In this document: in pieces, positions 8,541 to 16,241 of the stretch
How positions within the stretch are numbered: position 1 is the first letter of the stretch
Layout: each line of letters opens with the position of its first letter
NCBI GenBank assembly: GCA_036523795.1
Contig: DATDDN010000120.1
Span: 1-35,800 of the forward strand
Origin: 39-52-133 sp036523795
GTDB lineage: Bacteria; Pseudomonadota; Gammaproteobacteria; Burkholderiales; Gallionellaceae
Length of the DNA: 35,800 bases
Direction of reading: 5' to 3'
The notes under the pieces: generated by a model
Told to the model about the DNA's origin: nothing
Database searches by the model: none
Seen by the model: the letters and a program-made list of their open reading frames with translations, nothing else
Position numbers and translations under genes: made by a program

Positions 8541-10124
8541 ATGTCGCATTCCAAGATTCTGATTCTCGACTTCGGCTCCCAATATACCCAGCTGATCGCC
8601 CGTCGCGTGCGCGAAGCCAACGTCTATTGCGAGCTGCATCCCTATGATGTGGATGAAGCCTTCATCCGCAGCTTTGGCGCCAAGGGCGTCATCCTGTCCG
8701 GCGGGCCGAACTCGGTGTACGAAGAAGAGACTCCCAAGGCGCCGCAGGCGGTGTTCGAGCTGGGCGTGCCGGTGCTGGGCATCTGCTACGGTATGCAGAC
8801 CATGGCGGCACAATTGGGCGGCAAGGTGGAATCTGGCACAGTGCGCGAATTCGGCTACGCTGAGGTGCGCGCGCAAGGGCACTCCAAACTGTTCACCGAC
8901 ATCCAGGATCGCAGCAACGAGCAGGGCCACGGCCTGCTCGATGTGTGGATGAGCCACGGCGACAAGGTGACCGAGCTGCCCCCCAACTTCAAGATCATCA
9001 CCAGCAACCCGGCCACACCGATCGCCGCGATGGCGGATGAGTCGCGCGGTTTCTACGCTGTGCAGTTCCATCCGGAAGTCACCCACACCTACCAGGGCAA
9101 GGCCATGCTTGCCCGTTTCGTGCACGAGATCTGCGGGTGCGGCCAGGACTGGAACATGCCGGACTACATCAACGAGGCGGTGGAGAAGCTGCGCGCCCAG
9201 GTTGGCAACGAAGAGGTGATTCTCGGCCTGTCTGGCGGCGTGGACTCCTCCGTGGCTGCCGCGCTGCTGCACCGCGCCATCGGTGACCAGCTCACCTGCG
9301 TGTTCGTCGACAACGGCCTGCTGCGCCTGAATGAAGGTGCGCAGGTGATGGAGACCTTCGCCAAGAACCTGGGCGTGAAGGTGATCCATGTCGACGCCAG
9401 CGGCGAATTCATGAAGCATCTCACCGGCGTCACCGATCCCGAGCAGAAGCGCAAGATCATCGGCCGCGAGTTTGTCGAAGTATTCCAGCGCGAAGCCGCC
9501 AAACTGCCCAAGGCCAAGTGGCTGGCGCAGGGCACCATCTATCCGGACGTGATCGAATCGGCCGGCGCCAAGACCAAGAAGGCGCACGCCATCAAGTCGC
9601 ACCACAACGTGGGCGGCCTGCCGGAAACCCTGCACCTCAAGCTGTGCGAACCGCTGCGCGAGCTGTTCAAGGACGAAGTGCGCGAGCTGGGTGTGGCGCT
9701 CGGCCTGCCGCACGACATGGTGTACCGTCACCCCTTCCCGGGGCCGGGTCTTGGGGTGCGCATCCTGGGCGAGGTGAAGCGTGAATATGCCGAGCTGCTG
9801 CGCCGTGCCGATGCCATCTTCATCGAAGAGCTGCACGCCGCCAGGGATGCCGACGGCAAGAGCTGGTACGACAAGACCTCGCAGGCCTTTGCCGTGTTCC
9901 TGCCGGTCAAATCGGTGGGCGTGATGGGCGACGGCCGTACCTATGACTACGTGGTGGCGCTGCGAGCCGTGCAGACCCAGGACTTCATGACCGCACACTG
10001 GGCCGAACTGCCGTACTCGCTGCTGGGCAAGGTATCCAACCGCATCATCAACGAAGTGCGTGGTCTGAACCGCGTGGTGTACGACATCTCGGGCAAGCCA
10101 CCGGCAACCATCGAATGGGAATGA
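8541..10124 (+). CDS. guaA: GMP synthase (glutamine-hydrolysing)
   Basis: Aminates XMP to GMP using ammonia released from glutamine. The 527 residues match the family. The N-terminal class I amidotransferase domain has the nucleophile Cys82 in GICYGMQ and the His-Glu of QFHPEVTHT; the ATP pyrophosphatase domain has the P-loop GLSGGVDSSV; the C-terminal dimerisation part ends in the conserved PPATIEWE. Start ATG 8541 gives MSHSKILILDFGSQYTQ; the in-frame TTG at 8502 overlaps the terminator and is rejected. The 3' end is intact, which matters because the end of guaA is a known insertion site for genomic islands and the region behind it here is full of relics. Confidence 0.97.
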   Translation: MSHSKILILDFGSQYTQLIARRVREANVYCELHPYDVDEAFIRSFGAKGVILSGGPNSVYEEETPKAPQAVFELGVPVLGICYGMQTMAAQLGGKVESGTVREFGYAEVRAQGHSKLFTDIQDRSNEQGHGLLDVWMSHGDKVTELPPNFKIITSNPATPIAAMADESRGFYAVQFHPEVTHTYQGKAMLARFVHEICGCGQDWNMPDYINEAVEKLRAQVGNEEVILGLSGGVDSSVAAALLHRAIGDQLTCVFVDNGLLRLNEGAQVMETFAKNLGVKVIHVDASGEFMKHLTGVTDPEQKRKIIGREFVEVFQREAAKLPKAKWLAQGTIYPDVIESAGAKTKKAHAIKSHHNVGGLPETLHLKLCEPLRELFKDEVRELGVALGLPHDMVYRHPFPGPGLGVRILGEVKREYAELLRRADAIFIEELHAARDADGKSWYDKTSQAFAVFLPVKSVGVMGDGRTYDYVVALRAVQTQDFMTAHWAELPYSLLGKVSNRIINEVRGLNRVVYDISGKPPATIEWE

Positions 10125-10147
10125 GCGCGTTTATCGCGTAACGTAAG

Positions 10148-10178
10148 AAGCCCCTGGAGTGATCCCGGGGCTTTTCTT
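10148..10178 (+). terminator. Rho-independent terminator after guaA
   Basis: AAGCCCC pairs with GGGGCTT around a 12-base loop and is followed by TTCTT, 24 bases after the guaA stop codon. Confidence 0.7.
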
Positions 10179-10261
10179 CCTATTTGCAGTGCTTCGGTCA
10201 TGCCGGATGCGGGCAGCACTGTTGTGATTAATAAGAAGCAAATAGTCATAATGTGAAGATC

Positions 10262-10308
10262 AGCTACGAACCAAGGGGTAAGGAGTTCGAATCTCTTCGG
10301 GCGCGCCA
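10262..10308 (+). pseudogene. 3' fragment of a tRNA-Arg (ACG) gene, likely attachment-site remnant
   Basis: The last 47 bases of a tRNA are recognisable: anticodon loop CTACGAA at 10264-10270 (anticodon ACG), the T-arm AGGAG-TTCGAAT-CTCTT, the 3' acceptor strand CGGGCGC, discriminator G and encoded CCA at 10306-10308. The 5' acceptor strand (GCGCCCG) and the D-arm are missing upstream, and the anticodon stem no longer pairs, so it cannot make a working tRNA. A 3' tRNA half with its own terminator behind it is what remains at one junction after an element integrates into a tRNA gene. Confidence 0.75.
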
Positions 10309-10315
10309 TATAAAC

Positions 10316-10350
10316 AATGGCTTGCAGGTTAATCCCCGCAAGCCATTTTT
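10316..10350 (+). terminator. Terminator of the truncated tRNA-Arg
   Basis: ATGGCTTGC and GCAAGCCAT form a 9-bp stem around a 12-base loop, followed by TTTTTCTTTT. It lies eight bases after the CCA end, so it looks like the native tRNA terminator carried with the fragment. Confidence 0.75.
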
Positions 10351-10742
10351 CTTTTGGTGGGCTTGTGGGTACACCCATGGGTACGCCAAAAAACAGCTAG
10401 CCGCATTTACTGGCTTCAGCAATTCCTACAGCAGCAGTCCCTTCAAGTTCTTTTGTTACCGGCTGATACTCATAGCGCCCAAGTGCAGTAATGTAACTGG
10501 GTGTCATCTAAATAATGATGACCATTGCCCGCGAGCGAATCACGAACTGCTCGCCGGGCTGATGTTTCGAGGAATAACGGCGCAATGGGGCTCTAGGTAA
10601 TTCGGCTTCTTCTAACCTTACCGCACCATGCTGAGTTGTTGATGCTGCCCACTGGCTCGCCTTCGTAAGTAAAAAAAACGCTTGGAATGTTTTCCACGGC
10701 AGTTTTGGATTACTGAACGCGCCATGTCATTCAGCACAACCA
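10351..10742. other. Scar region without a functional gene; possible integrase start relic
   Basis: No intact gene is visible. Two GGGTAC words lie at 10367-10383, just behind the tRNA fragment. The frame starting there reads YAKKQLAAFTG, and AKKQLA resembles the first residues of many tyrosine integrases, but the match stops at once. The rest shows only short unassignable frames. Confidence 0.3.
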
Positions 10743-11123
10743 GTGTGTTCCGCCGTCACTGAAGACCTGGGCGCCGATGGCCCATTCAACCCCCAGTTTG
10801 ACACCAAGCCGCCCCAACGTCACCAGCGACGACATCCTCGACCGCATCTCGCCACCGTCCTGCCTGACGGCACCCGTATCGCCATAGCCTACGGCTTCGG
10901 CACCGACCGCAACGGCATTACCCAGTTACAGACCACCGTCACGGACGCCAACGGAAAACAGAAAGAGTCCTACCGCGACGTGCGCGAACTCATTACCTCT
11001 GTGCAAGAGTTCAACCACGGCAAAGCCATCTGGACCAGCTACGCGTACGACCAGCTGAAACAGATCGTCGAAGTGAAGGACGCCAAGGCTTACCACCACC
11101 GCTACGACCAGTTACGACTTTAA
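10743..11123 (+). pseudogene. RHS/YD-repeat (SpvB-TcdB-like) protein fragment
   Basis: The 126-residue frame contains LPDGTRIAIAYGFGTDRNG, DANGKQKESYRDVRE and WTSYAYDQLKQIVEV, the look of the middle part of RHS-type or toxin-complex B proteins, which are normally well over 1000 residues. Immediately upstream the homology moves to another frame (NVTSDDILDRIS, read about 10815-10855), showing a frameshift, and the frame ends soon after KDAK. It lacks a start with ribosome site. It is therefore a decayed internal fragment, probably part of former accessory DNA behind guaA. Confidence 0.6.
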
Positions 11124-11307
11124 TTGGCTCGGCCACGCGATTAACACGGGGCCGCGCTATTTGCGCTGCCACCAGTCGTAAAAATTCGATCGCTTGTCGG
11201 TTTCGGCTTCAAGAAAAGAGGGGTGGATTCATTCGGTTCCCCCACTCGTCCGGAAAGACAACCACTCATCGGTGAGACTTTGACCCCCCATATCGGAGCC
11301 CGCTAGC

Positions 11308-11388
11308 CTGCGGGCACTTGGCAAACTTATCGAAAGGTAAGGACGCAAAGTCACCGGCCTAAGGGAAACTATGGTAGCGGGACCGCGA
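11308..11388 (+). promoter_or_regulatory. Cyclic di-GMP class I (GEMM-I) riboswitch
   Basis: The aptamer core is clear: GGCAAAC, then the P2 hairpin CTTATC-GAAA-GGTAAG with a GAAA tetraloop, then GACGCAAAG, and the tetraloop receptor halves CCTAAG (11358-11363) and TATGG (11370-11374), followed by TAGCGGGAC. GCGG near 11310 can pair with CCGC near 11383 to close P1. A further hairpin ATACGGA-TCCGTAT lies at 11388-11407. The ribosome site AGGGGAG of the lipoprotein gene is about 100 bases downstream. Whether c-di-GMP turns the operon on or off cannot be told from the sequence. A weak promoter (TTGACC at 11280) lies just upstream. Confidence 0.93.
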
Positions 11389-11500
11389 TACGGATGTTCG
11401 TCCGTATGTATACATGCAGCCTGCTGTCATCGCGCCCGAACGACTTACCCCTTCCGCCGTTTGAAACGAAGCTTTTAAGACGAAGCAGGGGAGCAATGTC

Positions 11501-13171
11501 ATGGGTCCGATAAATACGAAGCTTGTTCAGGGTGCGTTGCTCCTGTCTTCGTCATTCCTGGCCGCATGCGGCGGAGGCGGAACAACTGCCACCACCACCA
11601 CGACTACCACTATTACCTCCGTTTATAGCTCGATGGGGACAGATTTCTATCTGACGCTGCCCGACCATCTGTGCGTCAGCGACCCTGCCTCCTGCAATAA
11701 CACGCCCGTCACCAACAAACTGATTGTGGCTGCGGCGACCGCGACCACCGGCGCCGTGACCTTTAACGGCGTGACGACGCCATTTTCCATAACGGCAGGC
11801 GGTGAAACCGAAGTCACGCTTGATCCCGCTGTTGTGCTGACGGCCAATGAGACGGTCGAGGCCAAGGGAATGCACGTCACGGCGCTGTCACCCGTATCCG
11901 TGCATGTGGTTTCTGAAAATGCCACCTCCGCCGACGGTTATCTGGCGCTGCCGACAAACGACCTCGGAACGAAATACTATGTCATGTCTTATGCCAGCGC
12001 CACGCACACCGGCTCGGAATTCGCGCTCGTTGCCACCCAGGACAACACCACTGTCAGCATAACTCCCACGGCTGCCGGAGCCACCAGGCCGGCGGGGACA
12101 ACATTTACGGTCGTGCTGAACAGCGGTGAAACCTATCAGTTGCAGAATCCGGCCAACGCCGATCTGACCGGTACGCTCGTCTCAGCGGACAAGCCCGTTG
12201 CGGTTTTCAGCGGGCATCGCTGCACCGACATCCCGTCCGGTGTGGGCTACTGCGACTACCTGGTCGAGCAGCTCCCCGACGCATCCATCTGGGGCAAGAC
12301 CTACCACACCGTGCCGTTCAACGGCCGTGCGCGCTACACGGTGCGGGTGATGGCGTCTCAGGATGGCACTACCGTTACCGCTGCACCGGCGGGCACGACT
12401 ACAACTTTGAATGCCGGGCAGTTTGCGGAGTTCACGCTGTCGGGCGTCGCGGAGTTCGCCGCCAACAATCCGGTGCTTGTGGCGCAATTCATCCGCGGCT
12501 ATGCGGACGATACGGCGTTCGAGGGAGATCCGAGCATGGTACTAGTCACGCCAACTCCGGACGCGTCGACCGAAATCGGCCCGATGAACTCCACCTTCGG
12601 CGTGCATGGACTCGCCGGCACACGTGGCGAATTCCTGAACATCGTTACCGAAACAGCCGCGCTGGCAAATCTGAAACTTGACAATGTCGTGGTCAACGCC
12701 GCGCTCTTCACTCCGGTCAGCAGCACCAGCATATATTCCGCAGCCACAATTCCGGTCATGCCCGGAGCGCACACCTTGCAGGGTTCGGTGCCTTACAGCG
12801 CGCTCGTCTATGACTACGGCCTCTCGATCAACGCGGTTTCCTATGCCTATCCGGTGGGAGGTACGCTGACCCTGACGGCACCAGCACCAGCACCAGCACC
12901 AGCACCAGCACCAGCACCAGCACCAGCACCAGCACCGGCACCGGCACCGGCACCAGCACCGGCACCGGCACCAGCACCAGCACCAGCACCGGCACCGGCA
13001 CCGGCACCGGCACCGGCACCGGCACCGGCACCGGCTCCAGCCCCAACTCCCACTGCCTGTGCGGGCTATAACGAAGACAACAACGGTTGGGGCAACGGTC
13101 AGGCACATCTCCAGCACGATCAGTCCATGCAGGATCAGGGGCTGCACTGCGGCGAAGGTTGGCAGGGATAA
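11501..13171 (+). CDS. Putative surface lipoprotein with IgGFc-binding-like domain and Ala-Pro stalk
   Basis: A 556-residue lipoprotein. The signal sequence ends in the lipobox LAAC with Cys23 as lipid-attachment site, followed by Gly and a Thr-rich spacer. Residues about 40-450 form a beta-rich domain with GTDFYLTLP, PVAVFSGHRC and LPDASIWGKTYHTVPF, which resemble the IgGFc-binding-protein N-terminal domain found in some bacterial surface proteins. Residues 460-515 are 28 Ala-Pro dipeptides, expected to be a stiff rod. The last 40 residues hold two cysteines (CAGYNEDNNGW, LHCGEGW). It is the first gene behind the c-di-GMP riboswitch, with ribosome site AGGGGAG, and ends one base before the next start. 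An adhesin or matrix-binding role is inference. Confidence 0.75.
   Translation: MGPINTKLVQGALLLSSSFLAACGGGGTTATTTTTTTITSVYSSMGTDFYLTLPDHLCVSDPASCNNTPVTNKLIVAAATATTGAVTFNGVTTPFSITAGGETEVTLDPAVVLTANETVEAKGMHVTALSPVSVHVVSENATSADGYLALPTNDLGTKYYVMSYASATHTGSEFALVATQDNTTVSITPTAAGATRPAGTTFTVVLNSGETYQLQNPANADLTGTLVSADKPVAVFSGHRCTDIPSGVGYCDYLVEQLPDASIWGKTYHTVPFNGRARYTVRVMASQDGTTVTAAPAGTTTTLNAGQFAEFTLSGVAEFAANNPVLVAQFIRGYADDTAFEGDPSMVLVTPTPDASTEIGPMNSTFGVHGLAGTRGEFLNIVTETAALANLKLDNVVVNAALFTPVSSTSIYSAATIPVMPGAHTLQGSVPYSALVYDYGLSINAVSYAYPVGGTLTLTAPAPAPAPAPAPAPAPAPAPAPAPAPAPAPAPAPAPAPAPAPAPAPAPAPAPAPAPTPTACAGYNEDNNGWGNGQAHLQHDQSMQDQGLHCGEGWQG
12878..13045 (+). repeat. Hexanucleotide repeat coding for (Ala-Pro)28
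   Basis: Twenty-eight in-frame copies of GCACCA/GCACCG (last copies GCTCCA, GCCCCA). The A/G third positions come in blocks, which suggests repeated expansion of short units. Copy-number change by slippage would alter stalk length without breaking the frame. Confidence 0.95.
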
Positions 13172-13172
13172 C

Positions 13173-14621
13173 ATGAAATTGCACAAGACAGCTCTTGTAC
13201 TCGCTAGGCCGATGCCTTGGATATTGTCCTGCTTGCTGATGGCGGCCGGCGCGCACGCGCAAGAAGCGGGGCAGCCCCCTGCCCGTGCGGGCCTGCCAGC
13301 TCTTAAATCAGGTGAAAATACAACGGGAAGCGAAGCTTATGAGAAGTTGCTGCAGGATGCCGACAGGCTGATCAAAAGCGGCAAACCCGATGAAGCCTAT
13401 GCTTTGCTGGAGCCGCTTGAGTTCGAGCATTCGGGCGAAGAGCGCTTTGACTATCTGATCGGCGTTGCTGCCCTGGACAGCGGCAGGCCGGACAAGGCGA
13501 CACTCGCCCTTGAGAGAGTCCTGCTGGTGAATCCGAACTCGGGGGCGGCGCGCCTGGATATGGGGCGGGCCTATTATCAGCTGGGAGACATGCCGCGCGC
13601 CAAAGTCGAATTTGAGACCGCCCTTCAGTTGAACCCTTCCCCGGCGGCGCATGAGATCATTCAAAAATACCTGGAATCGATCGATGGGCAGGAAGCCGGG
13701 AAGACACACATCTCGGGATATGTTGAGGGAGCGATCGGACACGACAACAATGTCAACAACTCCACCAGCCAGTCTCAGATATTTGTCGACCTTGTCGGCG
13801 CAAACGTAGCGCTCGAACCCACCAACGTAAAGACCTCAGACGATTATTACGGCGTTGCTGCGGGAGGCGAGATCAGCCGCAGTCTGGATTCCATGTGGGG
13901 AGTCTATGCGGGCGCGGACCTTCGGCAACGCCGCTACAGTTCGCAAAAGGACTTTGACCTGTTCGGGCTCAATGCACGTGCCGGGGTCACGCTCGGCGCG
14001 AAGGCTGATCGGGTTCGCGTCGGGGTGGTGGGCGGGCGCTACGACCTGGGTGGCGCGCACAATAGCGACGCCAGCGGTGTCCAGGCGGAGTGGCAGCATG
14101 CTTTCAGCCCGTCCAATCAATTGAACGCATTTATCCAGGGCGCAAAATATCGATTCGCCGACGTGCAGATGCAGCCGAACGATTTTGACCAGCAGGCCAT
14201 AGGCGTGGGTTGGCGGCATGTTTTGCCCAGCGGCAGGTCGTCGCTTTTCGGCAGCTTGTATTGCGGCGCCGAGCAGGATATTTCGACGATCATTACAGCC
14301 GCCACTCCAGAGGGGGGACGGACCGATGGCGCCAAGCAATTCAAGGGATTGCGTTTTGGTGGCCAGACGGCATTCGGCGAAAGAACCACCCTGTTCGCAA
14401 GCGGGGGCGTGCAGACTGGCGATTACAGCAGGGTCAATTTCTATTTTCTGCGGCAACGCAGCGATCGCCTGTATGACCTGACAGTGGGCGCGAATTGGCG
14501 CTGGGACAAGCTGTGGACGTTGCGCCCGCAACTGAACTATTCCAGGAACGTCTCCAACATCGAGATTTACAGCTATGACAGGATGGATTTTTCCCTGACC
14601 ATACGCCGCGATCTACGGTGA
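13173..14621 (+). CDS. TPR plus outer-membrane beta-barrel protein, surface-lipoprotein-assembly-modifier-like
   Basis: A 482-residue exported protein. Residues 1-31 are a signal peptide ending in AGAHA. Residues about 50-180 hold two or three TPR-like helical repeats (AYALLEPLEFEHSGEERFDYL; LDMGRAYYQLGDMPRAKVEF region). From about 190 (GYVEGAIGHDNNVN) to the end is a beta-barrel of alternating strands closing with MDFSLTIRRDLR. A periplasmic TPR part followed by a barrel of this size, next to a lipoprotein gene, is the layout of Slam (DUF560) proteins, which move lipoproteins to the cell surface. ATG at 13173 is preferred over upstream starts because it gives a clean signal peptide. A generic TPR porin is the alternative. 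Confidence 0.65.
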   Translation: MKLHKTALVLARPMPWILSCLLMAAGAHAQEAGQPPARAGLPALKSGENTTGSEAYEKLLQDADRLIKSGKPDEAYALLEPLEFEHSGEERFDYLIGVAALDSGRPDKATLALERVLLVNPNSGAARLDMGRAYYQLGDMPRAKVEFETALQLNPSPAAHEIIQKYLESIDGQEAGKTHISGYVEGAIGHDNNVNNSTSQSQIFVDLVGANVALEPTNVKTSDDYYGVAAGGEISRSLDSMWGVYAGADLRQRRYSSQKDFDLFGLNARAGVTLGAKADRVRVGVVGGRYDLGGAHNSDASGVQAEWQHAFSPSNQLNAFIQGAKYRFADVQMQPNDFDQQAIGVGWRHVLPSGRSSLFGSLYCGAEQDISTIITAATPEGGRTDGAKQFKGLRFGGQTAFGERTTLFASGGVQTGDYSRVNFYFLRQRSDRLYDLTVGANWRWDKLWTLRPQLNYSRNVSNIEIYSYDRMDFSLTIRRDLR

Positions 14622-14644
14622 TTCAACTTGTGCGAGGTGCGATC

Positions 14645-15463
14645 ATGAACAATGCGAAACACGTTACCGCTTCCCTGAACCTCTTTCTGTCGGCTTGCCT
14701 GATTGTGGCGAGCCAAGGCGTGTATGCGGCAATTGCCGGAAACCTTCAATTTGTGATCGGCAGTGTTCAGGCGGCCAATCCGGCCGGACACGCACGCACT
14801 TTGCGCAAAGGCGATGTGGTCAACGAAAGTGATACCGTGACGACCGCGAAAGGCGCTTCCGCGCAGATCAAGATGCGGGACGGTGGGTTCATAGTCATAC
14901 GCCCGGACTCACAACTCAGGCTGGACACTTTTGTGTTCAGCGGTGAGCAAGACGGAAGTGAAAGGAACTTCTTTTCCCTGATCAAAGGCGGCATCCGCGC
15001 CATTACCGGCCTGATCGGGCAGAAGAACAAGAGCAATTACCGCATTTCCACACCGGCGGTGACGATAGGCATACGCGGTACCGATCACGAAATCGTTGTC
15101 GTCACGCCTGGCAGCCCATTGGCTGCGGTAGCGCCCGTCGGCACCTATAACAAGGTAAATATGGGCGAAACCATCATGACCAATGAGAAAGGCACGATTT
15201 CGATACTACCCAACCAGATGGGGTTTGCCGGCGCTGCCGATCAGATGCCGCAACTGCAACCGGTCAACCTCAAGCTTTTCAGCATTACGCCCCCTCTGCT
15301 GCCGCAAGCCAGGGCTGGCCAAGTGGAGATGCGCGAGGGCGCGGTCGTCGACAACGTCGTTCAGGAGCCGGACGCAGCCACCGGCATTGCCGTGCCGAAG
15401 AACACTCTCCAGATTCCTATCAAGAGTCACGGCGGGCAGACCGCGCCTGGCCTGGTATTCTGA
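14645..15463 (+). CDS. Secreted FecR-domain protein
   Basis: A 272-residue exported protein with a signal peptide over residues 1-28 (cleavage near VYAAIA). Residues about 30-160 match the FecR-type domain: IGSVQAANPAG, LRKGDVVNESDTVTTAKGASAQIKMRDGGFIVIRPDSQ split over two strands, then ISTPAVTIGIRGTDHEI. Secreted FecR proteins differ from the inner-membrane anti-sigma FecR, as no transmembrane helix or sigma gene is present here. Start ATG 14645 has GAGGTGCGATC ahead; the frame from 14618 would shift the signal peptide. It is the third gene of the c-di-GMP-controlled group, 23 bases after the barrel gene. The role in display or anchoring is unknown. Confidence 0.75.
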   Translation: MNNAKHVTASLNLFLSACLIVASQGVYAAIAGNLQFVIGSVQAANPAGHARTLRKGDVVNESDTVTTAKGASAQIKMRDGGFIVIRPDSQLRLDTFVFSGEQDGSERNFFSLIKGGIRAITGLIGQKNKSNYRISTPAVTIGIRGTDHEIVVVTPGSPLAAVAPVGTYNKVNMGETIMTNEKGTISILPNQMGFAGAADQMPQLQPVNLKLFSITPPLLPQARAGQVEMREGAVVDNVVQEPDAATGIAVPKNTLQIPIKSHGGQTAPGLVF

Positions 15464-15467
15464 TATC

Positions 15468-15660
15468 TCCGGATCATTGCCAGGCTGCCGGCAGCGAGGT
15501 CGCTTTCGGCGCGTCCATCGAAGAAGTGGTCTGCCAGGTCAATGTAGGCCAAGCCGCGCGCATTAAGTTGCTGCGCCAGCCAGGCACAATCCGATTCCAT
15601 CGCGTCATATGGCGGCGGCATGTCGTTGAGCACGCCGGGCGAGAGGTGTATTCCGCTTTT
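15468..15660 (-). pseudogene. Old Yellow Enzyme (NADH:flavin oxidoreductase) C-terminal fragment
   Basis: Read on the minus strand, GIHLSPGVLNDM followed by YDAMESDCAWLAQQLNARG and LAYIDLADH is typical of the second half of Old Yellow Enzyme-type flavin reductases (normally about 350-370 residues). Only some 60 residues remain and neither a start nor the FMN-phosphate-binding end is present, so it is a relic. Confidence 0.55.
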
Positions 15661-15671
15661 TGCCCTTGCCT

Positions 15672-15740
15672 TGGAGGCGAATCACCGATGCCGTTCACGC
15701 GCAGGGCGACAAGATGCTCGTGCAGCGCATGCATCTGCTG
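15672..15740 (+). pseudogene. Old Yellow Enzyme N-terminal-half fragment, opposite strand
   Basis: Read on the plus strand from 15672, WRRITDAVHAQGDKMLVQRMH resembles the conserved WK-VTDAVHAKGGKIFLQLWH block from the first half of the same enzyme family. It abuts the minus-strand C-terminal fragment, so the former gene has been cut and inverted. Confidence 0.45.
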
Positions 15741-15934
15741 AGCGGTCGCCCCAAGCGCCTGTTGCCGAACGAACCCGCGAGGAGAAAGGCGGCAGCAAGA
15801 TAACGCTAGCCTTCCACCCTGCTTGGCTGTTTCAACCCGGCGTTAATCTCTTGCCGGTTTTCCTTCTGCTCAATTTCCAATTGCGTCCCAGTGCTGGTCA
15901 ATCGCATTCATGTGTTTTTTGGTAATTTATTAAA
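15741..15934. other. Non-coding stretch before the small membrane protein
   Basis: No gene recognised. Base composition turns AT-rich from about 15890 onward, unlike the neighbouring genes. Confidence 0.4.
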
Positions 15935-15962
15935 TGCACATATTGCAATATGCCTATATAAT
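15935..15962 (+). promoter_or_regulatory. Candidate promoter for the 32-residue membrane protein
   Basis: A perfect TATAAT at 15957-15962 with TGCACA at 15935-15940, 16 bases upstream, within AT-rich DNA. The leader to the small gene would be about 75 bases. Confidence 0.45.
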
Positions 15963-16045
15963 CATAAGCAAATTAGTCGGGTATGAAAAATGATTTTGTC
16001 GGCTATTTGAGGATTGAATTAATAATATTTTCAGGAAGAAGAACA

Positions 16046-16144
16046 ATGGCATTTATCGCAACAGTAGCAGCTCTTGGCACAGTAGTACTTATCGTAGGTT
16101 TTGCAGTCTGGTCAGTTATTCAATTGTTCGCAACCAAGCAGTAA
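16046..16144 (+). CDS. 32-residue single-pass membrane protein
   Basis: ATG 16046 to TAA 16144 codes for MAFIATVAALGTVVLIVGFA followed by VWSVIQLFATKQ: one long hydrophobic helix (about residues 3-28) with a short basic tail. A strong ribosome site CAGGAAGAAG lies 5-10 bases ahead, a promoter with perfect TATAAT about 85 bases ahead, and a strong terminator about 70 bases behind. This self-contained unit argues for a real gene in spite of its size. It does not match CydX or CcoQ as I know them. Small proteins of this kind often attach to a larger membrane complex or act as membrane-stress regulators; which applies here is unknown. Confidence 0.6.
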   Translation: MAFIATVAALGTVVLIVGFAVWSVIQLFATKQ

Positions 16145-16213
16145 GGTTGGCAGGACAGGGCGGTCAAACCGCCAATTCCGTGCCCAGTATGTCTCTTCGG
16201 GTGCGCCGTATCT

Positions 16214-16241
16214 AAAGGCTTCCATCGCTGGAAGCCTTTTT
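16214..16241 (+). terminator. Rho-independent terminator after the small membrane protein
   Basis: AAAGGCTTCC and GGAAGCCTTT form a 10-bp perfect stem around ATCGCT, followed by TTT. A weaker hairpin GGCGGT-CAA-ACCGCC lies at 16159-16173. Confidence 0.85.

Noticed and set aside
6841..9998. Long minus-strand frames antisense to guaB (531 residues) and guaA (522 residues)
   Set aside because: Both mirror well-conserved enzymes and show His/Ala/Gln-rich composition without any family pattern.
10253..10600. Plus-strand frame of 115 residues over the tRNA fragment
   Set aside because: It begins inside the tRNA remnant and crosses its terminator. The opposite-strand ARPKRFELLTPWF is the well-known false protein read from tRNA genes.
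12878..13045. CRISPR array
   Set aside because: The only dense repeat is a coding hexanucleotide without spacers; no cas gene is present in the window.
12847..13053. Gly-Ala repeat frame opposite the Ala-Pro repeat
   Set aside because: A by-product of the hexanucleotide repeat; no start signal or flanking domain.
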